From: Marsupella aquatica
Taxonomy: Eukaryota; Marchantiophyta
DNA length: 64,000 nucleotides
Direction: 5' to 3'
Assembly (NCBI GenBank): GCA_973895155.1
Contig: OZ316894.1
Span: 10,726,001 to 10,790,000, forward strand
Part shown: one piece after another, positions 23,241 to 33,901 of the stretch
How positions within the stretch are numbered: the first letter of the stretch is position 1
How the letters are laid out: every line of letters begins with the position of its first letter
Notes under the pieces: generated by a model
Told to the model about the DNA's origin: nothing
The model's database searches: none
What the model saw: only the letters and a program-made list of their open reading frames with translations
Program-made: the position numbers and the translations under genes

Positions 23241-23289
23241 CTTAAAGACTTTGAAGATTTTTTTCTTTGTATTTTTTAGTGCATTAATT

Positions 23290-24790
23290 TCCCATACAGA
23301 GTCGCGGAACTTGACTACCTTAACACTTAGCTCCGGCGGCGCTGACTCCGAAGCCAAGCTCCCTTATGGTCCAGGCCCGGATAGGCCATCCGGGGAGGAC
23401 TTAGCATGGGGAGACTAATGGGCAATGAGACATGGCACGAGCGAAGGCAAGGAGCCAAGCTAGTGACACACACTAAGGACTTAGGCTAGGTGAGAGCTGG
23501 TCGGGTCAAGGGGAAAGGGGCCGGACTCAAGGTCGGCCATTCGGGCTCCGGACGGACTTTGAGTTCTGAGTGCTTGAGTGTGAGCTCCTCTTGGGCCCAA
23601 GGCCAATGGAGTTGACGCCATGGGCAATGGACGCTTGGGGCGTGAGTTAGGGTCCGATCCAAGTTTGGCCGATCGGGGACCCCAAGCTGCGATGAGACCT
23701 GAAGGCCTAGGCATGAGCACTGAGTCGACCCAATCACAACGGGCTAAGGCACTCCACTTGCGGACTTTTAACGAGAAAGTTATGGGCGTTGCCAGTTGGT
23801 GGCTTGCCACTATGCGCGATAGGATCCGGGTTGGAGGCCAAATGTTTAGTGACCAAAGTTGGTCCAGGGGTGGCAGGTCTCCAGAAGCATATATGAGGGG
23901 AGTGGTGTCTCCCTGGGGGCCAAGGGCGAGCCGAAATCGTGAGCCGCGGCAGTCGCGACACTAAGGAAAAGTGTCAAACGGAAATGACGATATCTTCCCA
24001 ATGGGAAGTCGGTTGGAGGACTTCTTGGGTGTGTTGGAAAGCACTCAAGGAGGGATAGACCTCCTGAGCTCAGCTGGGTTTGTGGGCACCATGGGTTCTT
24101 GAGGTTTGCGGGTGTTAGCTCATCCGCTTGCCAAATCCTGCCGAACAGCGGCCAAGCCGTGTTCAGTATCCCAAGGGAGCTTGCGTTGGGGAGGCAAGGC
24201 CAAGTAGGCGTGGAGGTTGAGTTCCAAAGGTGCTCGGCCCCTAGACCATCAGTGGGGCGAGAACCGGGAGTTGGTTTCTAGAGTCCGGGCCATTATGGTC
24301 CCGACATGTTGGGACAAGCTTTAGGACAAGCTACGCTACTTGGGCGTGAGCATGTCCTGGGGTCAGGGCGGTCAGTTGGTGATGGATAGGTACGAGGGGG
24401 AACCCGGGCCGCGCCCAAGGAAGGAGTTGTTCTGGACGAACAGTGGGCGTGGGTTCTAGTTCCGGCTTATGGCATTGGGAGGACCTATCATTGACCTATT
24501 TACCAAATAATTTATGTTGAGCTTGAGTTCTAGATCCTGAAGGGTTACTTACCGAGGTGCTTGGTTGCTTGTGCAGACAATAAGGACCATTGAGTAGCGG
24601 TCGTGTTGGAGACGGGGTTGGAGAGCAAGTGCACCTTCGTATGGGAGGAGCCGCGGGTGGTGCAAGGGGCACTAGGTTGCTTGCTCAAAGTATTCCGTGG
24701 AGGCGTTCGGGCACCAGAGCACTTAGGCGTGGGTGCTGGGATTGGTGAGGGCGCTGGGTGGCGAGGTCCACCACTTACAGCCTCCCTTCT
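23290..24790. other. GC-rich island without recognisable genes
   Basis: Base composition changes sharply from AT-rich flanks to clearly GC-rich sequence full of GGCC, GGGC and CCAAG words and returns to AT-rich near 24800. Frames up to about 140 codons occur on both strands, but none resembles a protein family; such lengths are expected where stop codons are rare. It is most likely a non-autonomous retroelement body or an old insertion from GC-rich DNA. Confidence 0.45.
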
Positions 24791-24961
24791 TGTGAGGAGG
24801 GCATTATGTGAACTATCACAAAAATAGGAAAGGTAAAACCCAAATATAGAGTTACCAAATAAAATAACATAATAACTTGTATCAAAATCATAAGATTTGT
24901 TTTTAACTTCTTTCATGCCTTTGGCCAATTGTAGGCCCTTTTGTTTGTATTTTCTATTCAA

Positions 24962-25145
24962 AGATTCACTTTTTCTTGTTTGTTACTGAAAAATCACCCA
25001 AGTTTTTAAGCACATTAATGTCCTAGTTACTGGCATTATGAAAATAATGCCCTCAAGACTTGGGCTGTCGCCCTTGTTTTTCAGGGCATTATATATCATC
25101 ATGCCCTCTAACCATGACATTATCCTATTCATAATACTTGTCTGG
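24962..25145 (-). repeat. dispersed repeat, copy B (inverted relative to 11642-11820)
   Basis: Its reverse complement follows the 11.6-kb copy from TATGAATAGGATAATGTC to TTTTTCAGTAACAAA with scattered substitutions. It sits immediately right of the GC-rich island. Confidence 0.7.
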
Positions 25146-25319
25146 AAAAGGGGTAGCGAGGATCATCAATTATCAATTTTGTCGCCTTGAAATTTCTGAA
25201 TCTCAGCTGAGCAGTTGAGATGGGGCCTTCGCACTTTCGCGCATCTCAATTGACCTCGGCAAGATCGGTGTAAGGACAAAAGAAACAAAGAAAAAAAAAT
25301 TTAAAAGGTATGAAAATTT

Positions 25320-25460
25320 TGAAGTAAAAAAAAGTTCCAAATTTTTTTTTGACAAAATTGGGTGTTCGTACCGTACGAACATCTGGCTATCCGTACGGTA
25401 TAGACACCCATAGTGAAATTTCTCTACCCAATTTTGAGAAAAAAATTCAAATTTTTTTTT
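25320..25460. repeat. compound inverted repeat around GTTCGTACCGTACGAAC
   Basis: The centre contains GTTCGTAC-C-GTACGAAC, a perfect 8-bp inverted repeat around one base. A wider imperfect one pairs GGGTGTTCGTACCGTACG with the complement of the CCGTACGGTATAGACACCC side. T-rich flanks extend the symmetry outward (CAAAATTGGGTG on the left, CCCAATTTTGAG on the right). Confidence 0.6.
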
Positions 25461-25759
25461 CACATTTTTTTTGGCGCCGCAACTTGGTCGCCTATCTGAG
25501 ATGATGCGGCAACTGATATCCGGTCAACTGATGGAAAACACTGATAACTGATGATGTAGCTTTACTCTCCAGAAAAACATTATCGGGCAAGACTTTCTAG
25601 GCACAAGGTTATGGAAATGGTGGCACCTAGTAGAAAAGGGTACAAACCTTTAACTTTTGGTAACCTTTCTTCCTCACAAGAATTATGTATAGGATAATGA
25701 CATCTAGGTGCAGGGTTACTAGGCTATAATCCTACGACCAGAACTCCAACCCAGATAGT

Positions 25760-26470
25760 CATTATAGTACGTAAATTAGTCAGGATAAAGTAAACGATCA
25801 TGACTTTCTAGGGAGTAGATTATGGAAATGACTGGGACCTTGAGAAATGATTAAACACCAGTAACTTTTGTTCCATACCAAATTTACGGAATGTAACCAT
25901 CATTATAGTATGTAAATTAAGTACAGATAAAGTAAACGATCATGACTTTCCGGGTAGTAGATTATGGAAATTACTGGGATCTTGAGAAATGATTACACAC
26001 CAATAACCTTTGTTCCATACCAGATTTATGGAATGTAACCATCATTATAGTATGTAAATTTAGTACGGATAAAATAAACGGCCATCACTTTCTAGGCCAT
26101 AGATTATGGAAATGACTCGGATCTCAAGAAATGATTACACACCAACCATAATCTTTGTTCCTTACCAAATTTATGGAATGTAACAGTCATTATAGTATGT
26201 AAATTTAGTATTGATTAAGTAAACAATCATGACTTTCCAGGCAGTAAACTATGGAAATGACTCTGATATCAAGAAATGATTACACACTAGTAACCTTTGT
26301 TCCATACCAAATTTAGGAAATGTACCAATCATAATAGTATGTAAATGTAGTATGGATAGTAAACGATCACAACTTTCCAGACAGTAGATTATGTAAATAA
26401 CATGGACCTTTGGAAAATGGTTACACACAGGTAACCTTGGTTATGTGCCAAATTTGCAGAATGTAACCTC
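25760..26470 (+). repeat. five-copy tandem array, unit 141-145 bp
   Basis: The landmark CAT(T/A)ATAGTA(C/T)GTAAAT starts copies at 25760, 25901, 26043, 26188 and 26330, giving spacings of 141, 142, 145 and 142 bp. Each unit then has a version of GTAAACGATCATGACTTTC, GATTATGGAAATGACT, TGATTACACACCA and TTCCATACCAAATTTA. The last copy ends near 26470. A more diverged relative precedes the array at about 25560-25760. The unit length is in the range of plant centromeric or subtelomeric satellites, but five copies make a local array. Confidence 0.85.
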
Positions 26471-27452
26471 GTCCAACTCATGGGTTACCCTAGTTGTGGG
26501 CACGAGGAGAGAGGGTTTAGCATCGCCCATATTTTAATCCAACACTCGATTCTGCAGACGCAATTGGGGAGGGCACAATGTAGGCTCCGGGTTTGGCACT
26601 GAGGGGAGAGATGGTGAGGGACTAGACGATTGGTGCAACATGGCCATCACCAATTGCCGTATAGCTGTAACATTATGGCTTTTTCTACATCTCAACAGTG
26701 TTGCGTTGTTACCTAATAGCCGATCACCTTACCGTTTAGGATTAAGTTTTTTAAAGTATGTGAGGTCTCCGGCTAACCAGGTGTTTGTCCTTTCTTAAAC
26801 CGCTCGATTGAGTTTACCGAGGGTAAATACGAGTTTCACACACACCTTGGCTTTTGCCAAAAAACACCCAATCATCCACTCATATCACACACTTGGCATT
26901 TTTTGGTGAGAAAATGACCATGCACTGTCCATTGTTGCGGTTTTTGCCACCCTCTACCACTCGTTTTTGAATTTTGAATTTTGAATTCTTTGAATTTCTG
27001 CAACCTTACCCAATTCTTTGTCTTCCGGGCTGAAAATACCGACGCCGGGAAGCGCTGACACAAGGCGTCCTTAATCTCTACAAAGCTTGTTGAACTGTCA
27101 TACCAGCATTCTGCTCTTAAAGCTTGTTTGCAGTGTCTTGTCAGAATCGCCGCTGAGTTTTTTCCACACTCTGGTGTAGACTACATCTCGGGCCCGACAT
27201 TTGACTTGCGCTACCTCCCTACACAGATACTCAATCATCGTGGCCCGCTTGCACTCTCACAGGACCACCCGACATTTGCCCGCAAGATCTTCAGCTTCGA
27301 AACTTTGCCCTTCTGGGGCAATCCCAACACATGACCTCGAGCACACTACATACCGACCTTCCCTCATCATCCCCACGGTAGATAACAATGACATAGTATG
27401 CATCCCCCAGGAGATTCTACAGTAGGGCAGTTGACAGATTTTTGGGAACAAA
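26471..27452. other. spacer between tandem array and LINE remains
   Basis: No coding signal. The last 300 bp may be LINE 5' untranslated sequence, judging from its position just before the ORF1 remnant. Confidence 0.3.
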
Positions 27453-28440
27453 TTGGTGTTGGGCTTTGAATCCGAATTTGACTCTCGACAGGCCCATGAC
27501 TGGATTGCAGCATTCAATCAGGAAAACGAGACCAAACTGAGTCTACATGACGAGCTAGCCAATGCGCTCTTTGTGGTCCAATTTGATGCAAATCTGGGGG
27601 ACCACATCAAGCCAAAGCTACTACATCAATCTCCACTCAAAGCACTCGACAACTACGCAGCAGTGAACGACTACAAGGCCAACTTTGACCCGTGTAGTTA
27701 GTTGGACTTCAAACACCTGGTAACTCTATATATCCAAAAAGGCAACCTTGAGATTTACGAATTCATAAAATATGTTGTTGCACCCCTTGGTCGTTTCCTC
27801 CGTGCTAAGCTGGCCCCAGGCAAAGAACACCATCAGATCTTGGCCATTGTCGAATCCCACTGTGAAGATTTTCCCTAATAAAGGGAACTTCCTTCTCACC
27901 TGGGGGTGTCCACGGTTGTATTTGACTACGTAGGCAGAAATCTTTGGTGCTACTTCTGTTTCTCCTATAGACACTTGGCATCTGAATGCCCCCCTCCACG
28001 ACCGTCACACATTACAAATCAAGGCAACAAATTTAGCACTCTTGGTGGAAGGACCACTCAACCCAGCACTTCCACACCCACAATACCCCGCAAGGAATGT
28101 TTGGATTGGGAAGTGCTCCAACAATGCCAGGAGTCAGTTTACAAAGCTAGAAAGGAGGTGCCCGCGTATTGGCATGAGAAGGTTGAGCAACAACAACGGG
28201 AAGAAGCATAATTGCAGCACCTGGCCATAAGGGCGGAGGTTTTTGACGCGGAGCGGGCATCCAAGAGTAAAAATAATCCGGCATCATCCTCAGAGCACAA
28301 CTCTAATAAGCAACCAGCCTCTGGCACTTCAAAGAAGGGGAGAAGAAGAACAACCAAACGGCCTCTTACCCAACAACCGGGATTGACCAGTCTCAATTCT
28401 AGACAACAGGGGCTGGAGACATCTTGTGAGAAAGTAGTAT
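27453..28440 (+). pseudogene. LINE ORF1 (nucleic-acid-binding Gag-like) remnant
   Basis: Several nonsense-interrupted frames on the plus strand read together as a plant LINE ORF1. They show an N-terminal segment of the DUF4283 type, and then a zinc knuckle CYFCFSYRHLASEC (C-x2-C-x4-H-x4-C) at about 27946-27990, followed by a Ser/Pro/Gln-rich charged tail. At least three stop codons interrupt it (for instance at about 27697 and twice near 27875). It is a decayed copy. Confidence 0.65.
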
Positions 28441-28879
28441 GAGGAGCAATTGGGACTGGTGCTAGAATGGAGGCAAAAGGCGACGAGACCACACGAGATA
28501 CAACGACACCTCCTGCAACCTACAACATCCCCAACCTGCCTCCTCTAAACCCACAAAGGCCCCCCAACCAAGTGTGGACGATCAAGCCAAGGGAGGGACA
28601 AGGCGTGGGCACCAAGTCGGGATCTATTCAACCAATTGAAGTCAAGGTGACATTCTCTGTGGGCAAGACGTTGCCCCAGGATATCATAACATTTCCAATA
28701 CTACCTCTCAACTGTGAGAATATCACAATTTGGAAATGCCCAAATCACCGATCGGCATCAGACACAAAATTTGACCCGTCACTTGTTGCCATTGTTGACG
28801 AAACCGGCCCCCCTGCCAAGCACCAAAGGATCAAGGCAACCTGGGCCCTGTGCTATCACCCAAAAAGTCTCTGCTAAAC

Positions 28880-31870
28880 TGCAATGGCCTCACTCAACAT
28901 TGTATCATACAACCTCAGGGTCTAGCATCCAGGTGACGTCAGCTCAAAGCTTGCTTCATCCTGGAGGGGCTTCATCACAACCTTGATATTCTATGCATTC
29001 AGGAGCACAAGCTCCGGAGGGGCAAAATGCTGAGGCTTCAGCATGAGGTTTGGCGTTTTGCCCACTAAATTATTGCTCCTGCCGCTGATGGGGTTCACTC
29101 CATCATAAATAAACGTGTTATTGCTGGATCAGGGTGTATGGCCATTGCTATTAATTGTAAGCTTCCACCCTTTGTGGTTTTGGAAGGATCTCTCCCCTTC
29201 GGGAGAGCTGCATGGTGCAGCATTGTACATGTGAGATTTGGGAAGGTGGGTGTTCTGGGGGTTTATGCCCCAAACGTAGCAAGGGAACAAACTGAACTCT
29301 GGCGGGCCATGTTCACTACAATGGACCCCTCCTTTTGGTGGATCGTGTTGGGGGACTTCAATGTGATCGATAGAAGATGATGAGGGTCGGAGGGGGGAGG
29401 GGGAGCAACATTGGCAAGAAGTGAGATGCAGGCCTGGTGCCATTTCAAATGACACTTCCACTTGGAAGACTTGTTTGAACATCGACCCGGACATCTGTGT
29501 TTCAGCTGGGACAACAAAAGACTCTTTCACCATACTCCAGGAATTCAGTTGGGTGGGGCATTGGGAAACCCGATTCTACGTTGTCTGGATAGGATTTATG
29601 CTTCAACCGGGGGGGGCACGCCAACAAATTTAAAATTGTCTCCACTATTATACTTGGATTCACTCTCTTGGACCATGCTCCTGTTGTGGCTGTCTTGTCC
29701 CCTACCACCTTGATCCAACGACCATCCCAACACAGAATGAACACTAGCCGCCAACATGAGAAGATGTACGAGGAGAGGATCTCAAATATGTGGGAGTTGG
29801 AGGAATCTAAGGGTGCGGAACGAGGTTTGGCTGCAGACAAGATCCTTCTTCACTGCCTGGGAAAGGCCCAAAAATTGACATAAGCAAGGGCAAGAGGAAA
29901 GCCGCAGAATGTAGAAGCAAGGAGGATGGGTTGCGTTAGGGTCTGTTTGGGGCTCAATTATGGCTGGAATGTGATGCCAGTAATGAAGCGACCCAGGCCG
30001 CGGTGAAGGAGGCAGAGGCAATTCTTCAGGAATTTGAGAAGGTGCATACGCAATGGATGGATTACATTCTACAATCACGGTGGATTGAAGATCGAGATCG
30101 CTGCTCCAAGCTATTCTTTAAATCCTTTAGAAGCCTGACCATCAATAGCCAAATTCACCAGCTATTCAACGAGGATGACCAGTTGATTGAGGACTAGGAG
30201 GGGATGGCAGGGACCGCTACTAATTTCTTTGTGGAATTACTTGGGCAGTCTGCGGGCTGTCACCCCGAACACCTGGCTGAGGTACTGTCGATGTAAACTG
30301 AGAGCATCAGTGAGGAGCATCAGTGAATGCCCCACTATCAATCGATGAGCTTAAGATGGCAGCCTCCGCCCTAGCCCGTAACAAATGTCCAAGCCCTAAT
30401 GGCATTCCAGCAGAATTTTTTGTGGTTGATTGGGATATATTTGGCCCTACCTTACATAAGTCGTTGCCCTGGGGATGATGGAAGGAAGTTTGTTACCTGA
30501 ATTTACCCGTGGCCTTGTCGTTCTTCTCAACAAGAAAGGAGATCAACGTTATCTTACCAATAAACCTCCTATCACTTTGCTGAACGTAATGTACAAGATA
30601 GGGGCCAAGGCAGTCCAACTACGTCTTACTCCAATCCTCCAACATTTCATCACGCCGCAATAGTTTGCTTTCCTTCCAAGGTAGAATATTCACCATTCAC
30701 TATTGCTGCTTAATGAAACCATCCACCAGGCAAAGTCCACAGGACTGGATTACATTATACTCAAGCTGGATGTCACAAAGGCGTTTAACAAGTTGGAATG
30801 GGGATTTTTGGTAGTGCTCTTGGAGCAGGCTGGATTTGGGGGACTGCTCACACAATTCTTGGGGCCACCTAGGCCTCAACGTCTTCATCCATTCTCATCA
30901 ATGGTAAAATGACTACTCCCTTTAACTTGGCCCGGTCGGTCCGACAGGGATGCCCCTATCTCCATTGTTGTTCTTGATTGCAATTGACGCTCTGAGCATA
31001 ATGATATTTTGGGAAGCCAACAAGGGTACGTTGCAAGGAGTACATTTCCCCTTGGTCAATGTCCATTGCATACACAACCTCTTTGCGGACAATCTGGCTA
31101 TGATTATTAGGGCGGTGAGGGAGATTGTCAACAACATCAAGAGGTTGTTGGATTGTTTTGGCAAGGCATCGGGTTTATTCATCATCTGGGAAAAAACCAA
31201 GGTGACGTTCATCTCCCCTAGAAGGATCCCGATTGAATTTTGATGATTACCTTGGAAGTGGGAGGATGCCAAGACTGCCACCAAGATTTTGGGCGTCCCC
31301 TTTGCAGATGGCATCTCGGAGCAGCAGATGATTGGTAATCTCATTGAGAAGTTGGAATCTCAGTTGGATAAGATCAGAAAGACCTCTGGATCCCTTGCAG
31401 CTCGTGTCATCGTGGTCAACCACCTCGTCCTAAGTACACTTTGGTTTGAGTTGGCAGTATGGGCTGGGAAACAGTGCACCCTGGATGCTCTGCAAAAGAA
31501 AATCACAACCTTCATTTGGGCTGGGTAGAACGAGAAAGCACAACCTCGAGTCAATTTTGTGATGATTTGTTGTCCAAAGAGATTTGGGGGATTGGGTCTC
31601 ATCTCACTCTCGGCACAATGCAGGGCTCTCACCGGGAACTTCATTCTTTGGGCCATTGCTGAGGGTGACCATCCTCTTAGGAGCATACTGCAGCAGAAAA
31701 TCAAGATGCTCTCATTAAGGAAATGGGGAACCGATGATTTCTCTTGGGTGGTCTCTAGATGCCACACTCTACCTCGGGATGGCTCACAGGTCTGGGATTT
31801 GCAATGGGTGGAACGTGATCAAGAAAAAATTGAGACCTTCTACTCCTGCCCACATGGAAGGGTGGCTTGA
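28880..31870 (+). pseudogene. LINE ORF2 remnant: endonuclease and reverse transcriptase, multiply broken
   Basis: The plus strand encodes, in shifting frames, an APE-type endonuclease (start NIVSYNLRG near 28888, then VLGVYAPN and VLGDFNVIDRR near 29250-29380), and a linker. A reverse transcriptase follows, with FTRGLVVLLNKKGD and YRP-like block (30500-30560), LKLDVTKAFNKLEW (30760-30800), the QGCPLSPLLF block broken by a frameshift (30940-30980), and the catalytic box FADN at 31082-31093 in place of the canonical FADD/YADD. It ends around 31870 within the post-RT region, without the zf-RVT domain. Loss of an active-site Asp plus frameshifts make it inactive. Confidence 0.8.
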
Positions 31871-31942
31871 ACTTCCTCTTTGGAGACCTCATCTTAACCA
31901 CATCGACCACAAGCTGGCTAAGTGCTCTAGGAATCCTCCTGG

Positions 31943-32500
31943 ATGGTTGAAGAGAGGAATTGGCCGGTGCTGCAAATAAAATTTGTTGGGAAAAGCGTGT
32001 ATTTGGTGGTGTTTGAAACTGCGGATCATCGGGACCTTGCTCTGTCATCTGCCCTATGGTTCCTCGAGCGCAAGTTTGTTTATACATTCCCATGGGACCC
32101 TTCATTTGACATATATTCGGGTTGAAAAGTTCACTAAGCTTCATGTCTGGATTGAGCTCCCTTTTTGAGCTGTGGTGCTGGAAGGATGTAGAAGTAAGAT
32201 TGTTGAATCCTTAGGCAAGCTGTTGCACTACATTCAAGGGGAAGAGTACAGTTCTTACCCCCATGACAGAGCTTGTATTCTCTGGGATAGTGAGCGTGAG
32301 GTGCCTAAGAGTGCTTGTGTAAGGATAAGGGACGATATAATTATCTGGCAGCCGATACTATTCAAGAACATACCATATCATTGCTTTAAGTGCAACAGGA
32401 AGGGTACGTCACTTGGCTCAGGAGTGCAGGGAAGGGAGAGATGTAGTGGCAGAACATCTTCTACCGCTTCCGCTGCTTCAACATCTTCTATCGCTTCCTG
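31943..32500 (+). pseudogene. second LINE: ORF1 N-terminal fragment
   Basis: Homology restarts with an ORF1 N-terminus: VGKSVYLVVFETADHRDLAL and ERKFVYTFPWDPSFD (DUF4283-like), then ILWDSEREVPKSA and CFKCNRKG, the first half of a CCHC zinc knuckle. A frameshift separates it from the second half (ECREGRD-like). The first fragment stops at about 32123. Because an ORF1 start directly follows the truncated ORF2 of the previous LINE, two elements abut or are nested here. Confidence 0.65.
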
Positions 32501-32540
32501 CAATCCATGCCAAGACAAATCTTGGCATGGATTGCAGGAA
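32495..32540. repeat. perfect 21-bp inverted repeat with 4-base loop
   Basis: The left arm 32495-32515 and the right arm 32520-32540 are exact reverse complements, separated by CAAA. The arm core is GCAATCCATGCCAAGA and its complement. It lies inside the LINE ORF1 remnant, just before sequence matching LINE ORF2 linker, so it may mark an internal deletion or rearrangement breakpoint. Confidence 0.95.
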
Positions 32541-32559
32541 AAGGGGAATGTGTTGAACC

Positions 32560-32854
32560 GGTACTGGCATTTGATAAGGCGAGCTGCAACATGAGAAAGA
32601 TGTACTGTATTGAAAAGCAAGGGTCACCTAAGAGAAGAGAGGAAGAAATGATGATGCTGCAAAATCAACTTGGGGTGCCGAAGTCGGCAATAATGGAAGA
32701 ATACTCTGAAAATGAACTTAAGGAATATGTTGATACAGAAGATTTACTACATGCTGCTGAGTTAGAGGAGGCACACAGGGGAAGAAGACTTGCAAGAATT
32801 AAATGGCTGGGAGAGGGAGATGAAACCACCCAACAAGAACAAACTAGTGAATAA
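32560..32854 (+). pseudogene. LINE ORF2 linker fragment
   Basis: The open frame ends ELEEAHRGRRLARIKWLGEGDETT, which resembles the segment between endonuclease and reverse transcriptase in plant LINE ORF2 (typical pattern RxxWLxEGDxNT). No RT follows. It is probably the continuation of the second LINE after an internal deletion. Confidence 0.5.
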
Positions 32855-33062
32855 ATAATGAAACCACAACATGGAAAGGATCCAAGATTGAAATTGATCG
32901 ATGGGTTTATTTGCAAGATCATGAAGCTACAAACGATTTAAAATTAGAGTGAAACAGGATGTGAGTGTTATGGAGCTCAGATTGGCACATAGGCTCATCC
33001 AACATGACACATAACTTTGATACAACACTTAATATATTTCCAGAGACTTGTCCAGGTATGTA

Positions 33063-33200
33063 TGATGGACCCACAAAATGAGGTGTGTTACTTGATGGGA
33101 CCCTGAGTGATTTAGACCATTGATAGACCTTAGATAAAGGTACCAAAGTGTAAGGGGTCCCATTAAGTAACACCTTTCATTTTCATTTTGGGGTCCATCA
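33063..33200. mobile_element. MITE-like foldback element
   Basis: The left arm 33063-33104 (TGATGGACCCACAAAATGA, then GTTACTTGATGGGACCCT) and the right arm 33153-33200 are reverse complements apart from a few substitutions and a 6-base insertion. A 48-bp centre separates them. Terminal inverted repeats with no coding content fit a miniature inverted-repeat transposon. I could not define its target-site duplication. Confidence 0.65.
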
Positions 33201-33800
33201 AGCAAATACTTCAAGTCTTGTTTATCATATTGAATTTAAGATCCCCTTTAGGGAGATGGGAGGACGGGGCCCACAACTAATTTAACTCTACAAAAGGGCC
33301 AAAGGGAGTAAAAAGGGGGAGTAAAAGGGGTCCAAAATGAAACAGGAAATATATATATATATCACAAAAGGGGGCAAACAAAGTGTACTAAAGAGCAAAC
33401 AAAAGAAGTCCAAAAAGGACAAACACTAAAGAAGAGCCCATTGCAACACCTAAAATACAGGAAGGGGAAAAAGTGAGCCCACCACCATCAATGTGCATTT
33501 CTGTTCTAACATTTGTATGGGAAACGTCGAGAGAGGGTTATTACCAAAGGAGCATGACCTAAACCCTTGAGAGAAGCGCAAAGGCCTACGGTACAAATAA
33601 CTGCTTAGAATCGACCTTCGAAGGCGATGATGATTCGAACGAACTTGGATTTGGATATGGAGGGCGATCGGTTGACGAAGGGCTTCTTTCCGAACTGAGT
33701 ATCGATGTTCAGCTCCTTCAGTGTCGAAGCGCAGGCTTGGAACAGTTCTGTGGAGATCAAGGCAGCAGCGGGGCTTGGAAGCAGCGAGCAGCGGAGTTTT

Positions 33801-33814
33801 AGGGTTTAGGGTTT
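33801..33814 (+). promoter_or_regulatory. double telobox in the RAE1 leader
   Basis: AGGGTTTAGGGTTT, two overlapping telomere-type repeats, about 90 bp upstream of the RAE1 start codon. The CstF-50 gene in this window has the same motif. Function inferred. Confidence 0.45.
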
Positions 33815-33901
33815 GCTAGTACTGTGGAGAAGGAAGCCAATTGGTGAGGTATCAAAAGAGTTTAATCTGAGTGAAAGCTCGTGGTCTATTCACGCCGGAG
33901 C

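Larger units (their letters stand above)
32855..33901. other. RAE1 upstream region with MITE-like hairpin
   Basis: Contains the inverted-repeat element at 33063-33200, a purine-rich segment with an (AT)n run near 33345-33360, and, from about 33530 on, the likely promoter and 5' UTR of RAE1. Confidence 0.45.

Noticed and set aside
24545-24961. 138-codon minus-strand ORF in and beside the GC-rich island
   Set aside because: It is low complexity (Pro, Thr, Ser) and crosses the composition boundary without any recognised domain. Length is explained by few stop codons in GC-rich DNA.
28139-28492. 117-codon minus-strand ORF, hydrophobic and Cys-rich
   Set aside because: Antisense shadow of the LINE ORF1 tail, whose Gln/Ser/Lys-rich codons read as Leu/Cys/Phe on the other strand.
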